From NCBI GenBank assembly GCA_900546645.1, contig URDR01000073.1, positions 1-14,128 of the forward strand: a stretch of DNA of 14,128 bases. The letters are read 5' to 3'. The position numbers and the translations under genes are program-made. Under the pieces are notes generated by a model. The model was not told the DNA's origin. It did no database searches and worked only from the letters and a program-made list of their open reading frames with translations. The stretch comes from an uncultured Bacteroides sp. (GTDB lineage: Bacteria; Bacteroidota; Bacteroidia; Bacteroidales; Bacteroidaceae). Each line of letters starts with the position of its first letter. Positions within the stretch are counted from its first letter, which is position 1. Shown piece by piece: positions 6,946-12,301 of this stretch.

Positions 6946-7407
6946 ATGGAACAACAACCTCAACTTAACGAACATAACAAGCAAGAGCATCCGCCCATGC
7001 ACACCTGCGAACATATCGTAAACCGAACCATGGTAAACCTCTTCGGATGCGGACGGGCTGTATCGGCACATATCGAACGGAAAAAGAGCAAACTTGATTT
7101 TGCCTTGCCGCAACCTCTCTCACAAGAAGCCATAACCCTAATAGAAACAACGGTCAATGAAATTATCTGCCGCCACTTACCGGTAACTACCGAATTTATC
7201 TCTCAAGCTGAGGCTACCGGACGCTTCGATTTGAAACGCCTTCCGGACGGAGCGTCGGAAACAGTCCGCGTGGTTCATGTGGGCGACTACGATGAATGCC
7301 TCTGCATTGGTCAGCATGTAAACAATACATCTGAAATAGGTACTTTCAAAATTATCAGCTCTGACTATAAAGACGGTATCTTCCGGATGCGATTTAAATT
7401 AATCTGA
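6946..7407 (+). CDS. Freestanding AlaX-like tRNA-editing domain protein
   Basis: A 153-residue protein matching the second additional domain shared by alanyl- and threonyl-tRNA synthetases and AlaX. The zinc-site pattern is complete: HTCEH (H19, H23; HxxxH) and CIGQHV (C120, H124; CxxxH), followed by EIGTFKI, which corresponds to the 'H-V-x-x-T-x-x-I-G' segment of AlaX. Such proteins hydrolyse mischarged Ser- or Gly-tRNA(Ala) in the cytoplasm. The protein is short (no AlaRS catalytic domain), the size of compact type I AlaX. RLPDGASETVRVVHVGDYDE is the expected middle strand. The nuclease gene starts 2 bp after its stop, so the two are surely cotranscribed. No clear ribosome site precedes the ATG; the upstream A-rich stretch is typical of the phylum. 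Substrate specificity cannot be read. Confidence 0.8.
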   Translation: MEQQPQLNEHNKQEHPPMHTCEHIVNRTMVNLFGCGRAVSAHIERKKSKLDFALPQPLSQEAITLIETTVNEIICRHLPVTTEFISQAEATGRFDLKRLPDGASETVRVVHVGDYDECLCIGQHVNNTSEIGTFKIISSDYKDGIFRMRFKLI

Positions 7408-7409
7408 TT

Positions 7410-8405
7410 ATGGCTACCCGAAAAAAAAGAAAACAATCCTCGCCAAGTGGAGGTGGAATGAAGAGTTTTCTCGTCTTCGTACTCATTGTGGCAGGAGCTG
7501 TCTGGTTCTACCAAAGTCAGCGTAACGGAACTGATTTTCCTAAACCGGGAAAAATAGAAAGCATGGTTACCGAAACCATAGACAAAGCTAAAGAGCAGGT
7601 TCCGGAAAAACTGAAAGAGATTGCTTCAAAGGCAGAAGACCTCAAAGAAAAACAAACTGAGACTACCCAAAAGAAGACCGAAGAAAAACCGTTGGCATCC
7701 CCATCTGTGAAGCCATCCGACAAGCTGGAAATTCCTGTGGCTCTGACCAAACGAAATGATCCGGTACTGAAACGAAGTGGATATACCGCCTCGTATAACC
7801 TCTTCTACAAGAACCCGAACTGGGTGGCTTGGGAACTCACCCGAAGAGAAACCAAAGGAATGAATGTGCGTATTAACCGCTTCTCGCCCGACCCGAATCT
7901 TCCGGAACCGCGTGTAACCCATTCCGATTATACACACTCCGGATACGACCGGGGACACATGGCACCGGCTGCTGATATGAAGTGGAGCCAGCAAGCCATG
8001 CTGGAGTCTTTTTATATGAGTAACGTGTGTCCGCAAAACCAAAAGCTGAACCGTGACGACTGGAATGACTTGGAAGAGACCTGCCGTATGTGGGCAAAAA
8101 AATACGGAGCAGTTTATATCGCCTGCGGACCGATATACGATCTGAAAAAACCGAAGCGCATCGGTGAGCGTAAAGTAGCGGTTCCCGACCGTTTCTTTAA
8201 AGTCGTCTTAATCAATGATGCCAAAAATCCGGTTGCCATGGGATTTATTTTCCCCAACAAGGCTAATCACCAAAAGCTGGAGAAATACATGCATAGCGTA
8301 GACGCTGTAGAGAAAATAACCGGGTTGGATTTCTTTTCCAAACTTCCGGACAGTACGGAGAAACGGATTGAGGCAATCATACCTCCCCTCCCTGCTACCC
8401 GATAA
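7410..8405 (+). CDS. Membrane-anchored DNA/RNA non-specific endonuclease (NUC1 family)
   Basis: A 331-residue protein in three parts: a basic cytoplasmic start (MATRKKRKQ) with one transmembrane anchor (about 19-35); a Lys/Glu/Thr-rich stalk (about 50-105); and a NUC1/Serratia-type nuclease domain (about 125-325). The signature DRGHMAPAAD (180-189) supplies the general base H183. NVCPQNQKLNRDDWNDLE (205-222) supplies the metal-ligand asparagine (N214) and the conserved W and E. YIACGPIY and the VAVPDRFFKVV strand are also typical. The topology puts the nuclease outside the cytoplasmic membrane, so it probably degrades DNA and RNA in the periplasm. No immunity protein is adjacent. The partner gene upstream, an AlaX-like editor, has no obvious functional link. 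A strong hairpin terminator follows. Confidence 0.9.
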   Translation: MATRKKRKQSSPSGGGMKSFLVFVLIVAGAVWFYQSQRNGTDFPKPGKIESMVTETIDKAKEQVPEKLKEIASKAEDLKEKQTETTQKKTEEKPLASPSVKPSDKLEIPVALTKRNDPVLKRSGYTASYNLFYKNPNWVAWELTRRETKGMNVRINRFSPDPNLPEPRVTHSDYTHSGYDRGHMAPAADMKWSQQAMLESFYMSNVCPQNQKLNRDDWNDLEETCRMWAKKYGAVYIACGPIYDLKKPKRIGERKVAVPDRFFKVVLINDAKNPVAMGFIFPNKANHQKLEKYMHSVDAVEKITGLDFFSKLPDSTEKRIEAIIPPLPATR

Positions 8406-8413
8406 TACATACC

Positions 8414-8470
8414 TATTCCCCATGACAGACCTGTGTAAACAAAGCGACGGATCATGGGGAATATTTTTCT
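8414..8470 (+). terminator. Terminator after the nuclease gene
   Basis: Perfect 12-bp stem TATTCCCCATGA / TCATGGGGAATA (8414-8425, 8452-8463) with a 26-nt loop, followed by TTTTTCTT. It lies between convergent genes and could also slow the opposite transcript. Confidence 0.75.
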
Positions 8471-8503
8471 TAATGCCTATCCAAAAGAAGTACTGATTTA
8501 ACT

Positions 8504-9268
8504 TTACACCGGTTTAGGAGACTTAAAGATATACTGTCCTTTCTTTCGGGTTTGATTTCCATAAGCTACCGCATGTTTCGGGCAATGATGATAACAAGCC
8601 AAACACATGCTGCACTGGGACCCCCACTCCGGCTTTCCTTCTTTCATCTGAATGTTATGCATCGGACAAGCCTGCTCACACTTTCCACATGAAATACAAG
8701 TTTCCATTACATGAAACCGGGCAGCCGAAACAAAGAAACGATTAAAAAGAGGACGAAGCAAATAGCTCTTCGTATATGGAGCTCCTCCCTCATGACAATC
8801 AAACCGACTGACCTTTCTGTCAACCCATTCAATTACCTGCACAATGCGAGACCGGGCATCGCATATCTTTTGCTTTTCAACCTCAACTGAATCGACATCA
8901 AATCCCGGCAAGCAAACATACGTATTGGGCATAGTAACCGAAAAGCCGGCCTTACAGACCCATCCCCGTCTTTCTGCTACCTTCCTGAAAAGAAGAGCCG
9001 TCTTGCCTGCATCGTCCCCGCAAGTACATACGAAATATAAATAAGAAGGAGTTTCACTGCACAGCAAACGTGCCAGCCATTCCAGCACTACAGAAGGAGG
9101 TCCCCAAGAATAAACCGGAAAAACAAAGCCCAAGCGCTCTCTGGGCTGCAAAGTATAAATTTGATTCGGTAATTTATCTGTAATGCGATGAACAGCCTCA
9201 TGTAACGCCTCACCTAACTGCTGCGCTACCCATGCTGAGTTACCTGTTCCTGAGAAATAAAATATCAT
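8504..9268 (-). CDS. EFR1-family flavodoxin/ferredoxin fusion protein
   Basis: A 254-residue protein with an N-terminal flavodoxin-like domain and a C-terminal two-cluster ferredoxin. FYFSGTGNS (3-11) is the FMN phosphate loop. GFVFPVYSWGPP (47-58) and FVCTCGDDAG (79-88) are further flavin-contact loops. The ferredoxin end has C191-x2-C194-x2-C197-x3-C201 and C219-x2-C222-x2-C225-x3-C229, enough for two 4Fe-4S clusters. The frame is open upstream to 9358, but those residues have no family likeness and MIFYFSGTGNS is the standard beginning, so ATG at 9268 is chosen. This family is common in anaerobes and presumably shuttles electrons between ferredoxin-type and flavin partners; the real partner is not known. 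Transcription starts from a near-consensus promoter ~195 bp upstream, giving a long foldable leader. Confidence 0.88.
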   Translation of the reverse strand: MIFYFSGTGNSAWVAQQLGEALHEAVHRITDKLPNQIYTLQPRERLGFVFPVYSWGPPSVVLEWLARLLCSETPSYLYFVCTCGDDAGKTALLFRKVAERRGWVCKAGFSVTMPNTYVCLPGFDVDSVEVEKQKICDARSRIVQVIEWVDRKVSRFDCHEGGAPYTKSYLLRPLFNRFFVSAARFHVMETCISCGKCEQACPMHNIQMKEGKPEWGSQCSMCLACYHHCPKHAVAYGNQTRKKGQYIFKSPKPV

Positions 9269-9282
9269 GGTAAAAACAAGGA

Positions 9283-9456
9283 GAAGCCGTACCTGAGGCG
9301 TGACGAAACTCCGAATGACAGGTTTTGAGTGCTCTCCCCCTTTGTAATCCACCGGCATAAATGCTACCCGAAGGCGTGGCCCGCCATTGGAGGATGAAGC
9401 TTGTCTCGGTATTTCTTTTGATTTGATGAGTTTCCCGATTCTGCAAGTACGGCTTC
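9283..9456 (-). ncRNA. Foldable 5' leader of the EFR1 gene (candidate structured RNA)
   Basis: The transcript from the promoter at 9469-9499 would begin a few bases before 9456 and run ~190 nt to the ATG. Its ends are exactly complementary: GAAGCCGTAC (9456-9447) with GTACGGCTTC (9292-9283). Nested inside is GAAACTC (9434-9428) with GAGTTTC (9311-9305). Further in, AUCCuCC/GGuGGAU and GGCG-GGCCA-CGCC can pair. The outer helix closes 14 nt before the start codon. I could not match it to any riboswitch class I know; it might instead be a dispersed DNA repeat. Confidence 0.45.
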
Positions 9457-9468
9457 ATTTTTGTATTA

Positions 9469-9499
9469 CAAATCTACAATAAATATTTGAATAATCAAA
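9469..9499 (-). promoter_or_regulatory. Near-consensus Bacteroidetes promoter of the EFR1 gene
   Basis: On the minus strand TTTG (9499-9496), a 19-bp spacer, and TAGATTTG (9476-9469) match the -33/-7 consensus TTTG-N19-TAnnTTTG completely. Start of transcription is expected near 9462. Confidence 0.75.
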
Positions 9500-9550
9500 A
9501 TAAAACAAGAAAAAGGAAGAAAACTGAGTGAATTTTAACTATTATCCCGC

Positions 9551-9697
9551 TTACTCACCTCCATCTTCATAACCGCATTCTTCCTGCTCTTTCTTCTGGA
9601 TAATGTTCATGAAAGAAGAGCTGATGATACCGGTTGGAATAGCTACCATCGCTACCCCTATCAGACAGATAAAACATCCTAATAATTTACCTAACAA
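9551..9697 (-). pseudogene. C-terminal fragment of a voltage-gated-type ion channel
   Basis: Minus-strand frame LLGKLLGCFICLIGVAMVA, then IPTGIISSSFMNIIQKK, to a TAA at 9551. This 48-residue piece looks like the last pore-lining helix (S6) and tail of a six-helix potassium-type channel, where 'PLGKxLG...A(L/I)PTGII' follows the selectivity filter. The filter (TxGYGD) and everything before it are missing. Upstream, the sequence changes directly into the truncated sensor kinase in another frame, so the junction at ~9697 is best explained by a deletion joining the two genes. No start codon or ribosome site is available, so it is a remnant and not a gene. Confidence 0.65.
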
Positions 9698-10065
9698 TGA
9701 TAATCAGCCAGTCGCTTTGCCATCCGGTTGAAGTTGTCCGATACTTCCTCAAATTCCAATCCCTCCAAGCTGAGTCTTTTCTCATAATTATGGTTGGCAA
9801 TTTCCTTGATACCATCTGCAATGTCTTGTATCGGCCTGTTAATGGAAGCCGGCAACTGTTTCAGCATAAACAAACCGCAAACAATACAGATTCCACCTAT
9901 CATCGAAATCCACAGCAAAGCCCGATTCAACCCTGGCTCTGCTGCCGGGCTGGTGGGCTCCGTAGCAGTAAGTATCTGTAAGTTAACGATTGACAATGAT
10001 ACCAGCAACACGATCATAGCCACCAATATCCCTATATTCAGGGTCAGTTTTGTTTTTATATTCAT
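9691..10065 (-). pseudogene. Truncated HAMP-domain sensor kinase (N-terminus only)
   Basis: 124 residues from MNIKTKLTLN (ATG 10065, AGAAG-like ribosome site): transmembrane helix ~10-28, a very short external section (~30-47), helix ~48-68, then a full HAMP domain with NRPIQDIADGIKEIANHNY and FEEVSDNFNRMAKRL (to ~122). Here a normal kinase would continue into PAS, HisKA and HATPase domains; instead the frame ends with YHC and a TAG inside the ion-channel fragment. Related Bacteroides kinases have a helical sensor domain of ~130 residues between the two helices. It is nearly absent here, so I infer an internal deletion as well. The product, if made, could not phosphorylate a regulator. It probably once served the NtrC-type regulator at 12302. 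An alternative start (10089) adds eight residues. Confidence 0.75.
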
Positions 10066-10161
10066 AATGTTTTCTTCTTTTTTCTGCAAAAATAAAATTT
10101 ATTTCATACTCATTTCTGAAACCGGCTCAAAAGATAAGTTTCTCAATACACTTTCATCCGC

Positions 10162-11676
10162 TTATTCGTCTCTCCAATATCCCTGATAAAACAAAAGTAA
10201 AATACCAAATATCTCCAAACGCCCGATAAACATCAGCACAGAAAGAATCCATTTGGCCGCATCAGGAAGTGCAGCCCATGAATAGGCCGGTCCGAAGTCT
10301 CCCAGTCCGGGACCTACGTTTCCAATAGCAGAGATAACTGTACTCATCGACTCCTCCAACCCCACTCCACACATCATCAAGAGCGTCCATCCTATAAAGA
10401 TACAGACTAAATAAGTCACAAGAAAAGTATATACAATAGCAGAAGTCTGCACCGGTATATTAATCTGACTGACCCGTACAGCAAGTACAGCACGAGGGTG
10501 AAGCATCTGTTTAAACTGATTACGGATATTACGCGCAACGATAAGTAAGCGCAAGTTTTTTATTCCTCCGCTTGTTGAACCTGTACATCCGCCCGAAATC
10601 ATGGCAAACATAAGCAGCATCCACGTGAAAGGAGGCCAAAGATTATAGTCGTCTGTAGCAAAACCACACGATGTATGAAGGGTAGCCACCTGAAAAAGAG
10701 CCTTGCGGAATGATGTTTCAAAATCATAATAGCCATTCAGAAAAAGGGCAAACGTAATAATCAGGGTAAGAATGCCGACCGACTTGAGGAACCAATGCAG
10801 TTCTTCGTCTTTAAGAAGATGCGTACAGCTGCCACGCACAGCCGATAAATAGTAGAGCGAAAAGTTTGCTCCCGACAAAATCATAAACACAGATATGACG
10901 TATTCTATATAAGGAGAATTCCAGTAAGCAACACTGGCCTGTTTAGTAGAGAAGCCACCCGTTGCCGTAGTAGAAAACGAATGACATACCGCATCAAACA
11001 AACTCATTCCTCCGAACAACAGCAAAATAATTTCAAGTCCGGTCAATCCGATATAGATCATCCAGAGCCAGCGTGCCATTACCTTGATTTTAGGATGAAT
11101 CTTATCATGGCTCACTCCGGTGGCTTCAGAAAGAAAAAGTTGCTGACTACTTCCAGAGAACAAAGGCAATAAAGCGATGGTAAAAAGTACAATACCCAGC
11201 CCGCCAATCCATTGCGTCAAACTTCTCCAAAACAGCAATCCATGCGGTAAAGATTCAATATCATCCAGAATGGTAGCTCCGGTGGTAGTAAAACCCGACA
11301 TAGTTTCAAAGAAAGCATCTGCCACAGAAGGAATATGTCCGCTGAAGATAAAAGGAAGCATGCCCAATGCAGTAAACAGCAGCCACGATATACTGACAAT
11401 AAAATACCCATCGCGCTGATTCATTCCCTTTTCGTTTTTCTTTCCTGCTCCTATCAAGATAGCCCCCAAAACTCCGTTAATAAAAAAAGTCTGCACGAAA
11501 CTCATATACTCTTGCTCCTGGTAAAAAAGAGAGACTCCTGCACAAAGGGCCAGAAGTCCTGCTTCTACAAGTACCAATACACCCAATGCGTAAGCTATAA
11601 GCCGGCAGTTAATTAAACACTTATTTCGCTTACCCCATCCACGCTTTTCATCACAATAAAGTTGCTCTTTATTCAT
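10162..11676 (-). CDS. trkH: TrkH/KtrB-type potassium uptake protein
   Basis: A 504-residue integral membrane protein of the Trk/Ktr superfamily, the ion-conducting subunit for K+ (sometimes Na+-coupled) uptake. The four pore loops with their filter glycines are visible: TTTGA (130-134), TTATGG (236-241), TSCGF (335-339) and GNVGPG (452-457). Also typical are SGGCTGSTSGGIK (361-373) after the third loop and FxIGRLE near the end. Length is normal for TrkH. Trk systems need a cytoplasmic TrkA/KtrA ring subunit; none is in the window. The start follows a 14-nt leader from a sigma-54 type promoter (11702-11716), so expression probably depends on the NtrC-family activator encoded upstream at 12302. 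Downstream on the same strand lie the sensor-kinase and ion-channel remnants. Confidence 0.93.
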   Translation of the reverse strand: MNKEQLYCDEKRGWGKRNKCLINCRLIAYALGVLVLVEAGLLALCAGVSLFYQEQEYMSFVQTFFINGVLGAILIGAGKKNEKGMNQRDGYFIVSISWLLFTALGMLPFIFSGHIPSVADAFFETMSGFTTTGATILDDIESLPHGLLFWRSLTQWIGGLGIVLFTIALLPLFSGSSQQLFLSEATGVSHDKIHPKIKVMARWLWMIYIGLTGLEIILLLFGGMSLFDAVCHSFSTTATGGFSTKQASVAYWNSPYIEYVISVFMILSGANFSLYYLSAVRGSCTHLLKDEELHWFLKSVGILTLIITFALFLNGYYDFETSFRKALFQVATLHTSCGFATDDYNLWPPFTWMLLMFAMISGGCTGSTSGGIKNLRLLIVARNIRNQFKQMLHPRAVLAVRVSQINIPVQTSAIVYTFLVTYLVCIFIGWTLLMMCGVGLEESMSTVISAIGNVGPGLGDFGPAYSWAALPDAAKWILSVLMFIGRLEIFGILLLFYQGYWRDE

Positions 11677-11701
11677 AATCTTGTTTGTTTCAAACAGCCA
11701 G

Positions 11702-11716
11702 GCAAGGAGTATGCCA
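11702..11716 (-). promoter_or_regulatory. Sigma-54 (-24/-12) promoter of trkH
   Basis: Minus strand TGGCATACTCCTTGC matches the consensus TGGCACG-N4-TTGC with exact spacing and both invariant dinucleotides (GG and GC). The start of transcription would fall near 11690, 14 nt before the trkH ATG. Confidence 0.7.
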
Positions 11717-11782
11717 GTTTATAAAGCTGAAATTAAAAAGCTGAATATCAGAACGGTTTCAAGCAAGGAGGCCTTAGCCTGT

Positions 11783-11797
11783 TTCTCATTTTGAGAA
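11783..11797. promoter_or_regulatory. Enhancer-like palindrome, site 1
   Basis: Perfect palindrome TTCTCA-TTT-TGAGAA centred about 100 bp upstream of the predicted trkH transcription start, a normal distance for an NtrC-type activator site. Confidence 0.6.
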
Positions 11798-11805
11798 GGT
11801 AACCG

Positions 11806-11820
11806 CTTTCAATTTGAGAA
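11806..11820. promoter_or_regulatory. Enhancer-like palindrome, site 2 (degenerate)
   Basis: CTTTCA-ATT-TGAGAA has the same right half as site 1 and 4 of 6 matches in the left half. Its centre is 23 bp (about two DNA turns) from site 1, which would put two dimers on the same face. Confidence 0.5.
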
Positions 11821-11868
11821 AGGGCATTCAACGGGACAGGGCGTAGTCATCAGCACAAACGCAGTTAA

Positions 11869-11902
11869 TCATAGTAACAACCGGACATGGTCGTTACTAT
11901 GA
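11869..11902. repeat. Inverted repeat with 14-bp arms
   Basis: TCATAGTAACAACC (11869-11882) and GGTCGTTACTATGA (11889-11902) are complementary at 13 of 14 positions around a 6-nt loop. No T run follows in either direction, so an operator is as likely as a terminator. Confidence 0.65.
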
Positions 11903-11911
11903 CCGAGCTGT

Positions 11912-11926
11912 GTCGTTACTAACGAC
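11912..11926. repeat. Perfect 15-bp palindrome
   Basis: GTCGTTA-C-TAACGAC, sharing the GTCGTTACTA core with the right arm of the neighbouring inverted repeat 21 bp away. Confidence 0.65.
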
Positions 11927-11987
11927 CTCCGACTTTCATTTCCGGAGAGGACAGTGTCTGTCACCGGACCGTCCCCTCTCTACCCGT

Positions 11988-12101
11988 TCACGAATCCTCC
12001 CGGAATACACACTTTTCAAGTGCACTGATACATTTCTTCGCAAACAGCAAACAAGCCCATCCGCTCACCACAGCTATCAAAATTCCTAATATACTCAGCA
12101 T
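11988..12101 (-). CDS. 37-residue single-pass membrane peptide (KdpF-like position)
   Basis: MLSILGILIAVVSGWACLLF followed by AKKCISALEKCVFREDS: one membrane helix (about 2-20) and a short charged tail. A longer frame reaches 12215, but its extra N-terminus crosses a predicted promoter and a large palindrome, so ATG 12101 is preferred. It lies between the sigma-54 activator and trkH, all on the same strand. The size and topology recall KdpF, the small stabilising subunit that starts kdp operons. The match is to shape and position only, not to sequence, and no kdpA follows. It has its own sigma-54 type promoter 46 bp upstream. Confidence 0.5.
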   Translation of the reverse strand: MLSILGILIAVVSGWACLLFAKKCISALEKCVFREDS

Positions 12102-12108
12102 ATCGCTC

Positions 12109-12150
12109 TTGTCTTTATATGTTATTACGCATCGTAACATATAAAGACAA
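12109..12150. repeat. Perfect inverted repeat with 16-bp arms over a promoter
   Basis: TTGTCTTTATATGTTA (12109-12124) and TAACATATAAAGACAA (12135-12150) are exactly complementary around a 10-nt centre. The right arm contains the -12 element of the sigma-54 type promoter, and the predicted start falls in the centre, so it reads better as an operator than as an RNA terminator. Confidence 0.8.
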
Positions 12151-12161
12151 CTCGCATGCCA
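12147..12161 (-). promoter_or_regulatory. Second sigma-54 (-24/-12) promoter, for the 37-residue ORF
   Basis: Minus strand TGGCATGCGAGTTGT fits TGGCACG-N4-TTGC with exact spacing; only the last base differs (TTGT for TTGC). The start would be near 12135, about 35 nt before the ATG. Confidence 0.55.
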
Positions 12162-12239
12162 AGATGCCGGATAGACAGATAACCCTCTAATTACAAGACA
12201 TATGCGTATTTCCACCGATACAAACGAAAAAGAGCAAAT

Positions 12240-12254
12240 CTCTCACTTTGAGAA
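12240..12254. promoter_or_regulatory. Enhancer-like palindrome, site 3
   Basis: CTCTCA-CTT-TGAGAA differs from site 1 by one base in its half-sites. It is centred about 112 bp upstream of the predicted start at the second sigma-54 promoter, just after the activator gene's stop codon. Confidence 0.55.
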
Positions 12255-12301
12255 ATCTGCCCTTCCATTTTGAACAAGTGACTCCGGCACGGCGGATAGA
12301 G

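Larger units (their letters stand above)
11677..11987. other. Regulatory spacer upstream of trkH
   Basis: No gene on either strand. From right to left it holds a GAGAGG/CCTCTC hairpin region (about 11945-11980), two palindromes built on GTCGTTACTA, two TTCTCA-N3-TGAGAA-type sites, and a sigma-54 promoter, each listed separately. Confidence 0.6.

Noticed and set aside
6781..7113. 110-codon minus-strand frame across the 11-mer repeats and the AlaX-like gene
   Set aside because: Its C-terminal half is just the translated repeat (RQKNL-type copies) and the rest is antisense to the AlaX-like gene.
9283..9456. FMN, cobalamin or TPP riboswitch in the EFR1 leader
   Set aside because: I looked for the conserved cores of these classes on the minus strand and did not see them.
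9240..9458. 72-codon minus-strand frame in the EFR1 leader (possible leader peptide)
   Set aside because: It overlaps the true start in another frame, has no recognisable composition such as a run of one regulatory amino acid, and coincides with the foldable leader. The 30-residue extension of the EFR1 frame to 9358 is rejected for the same reason.
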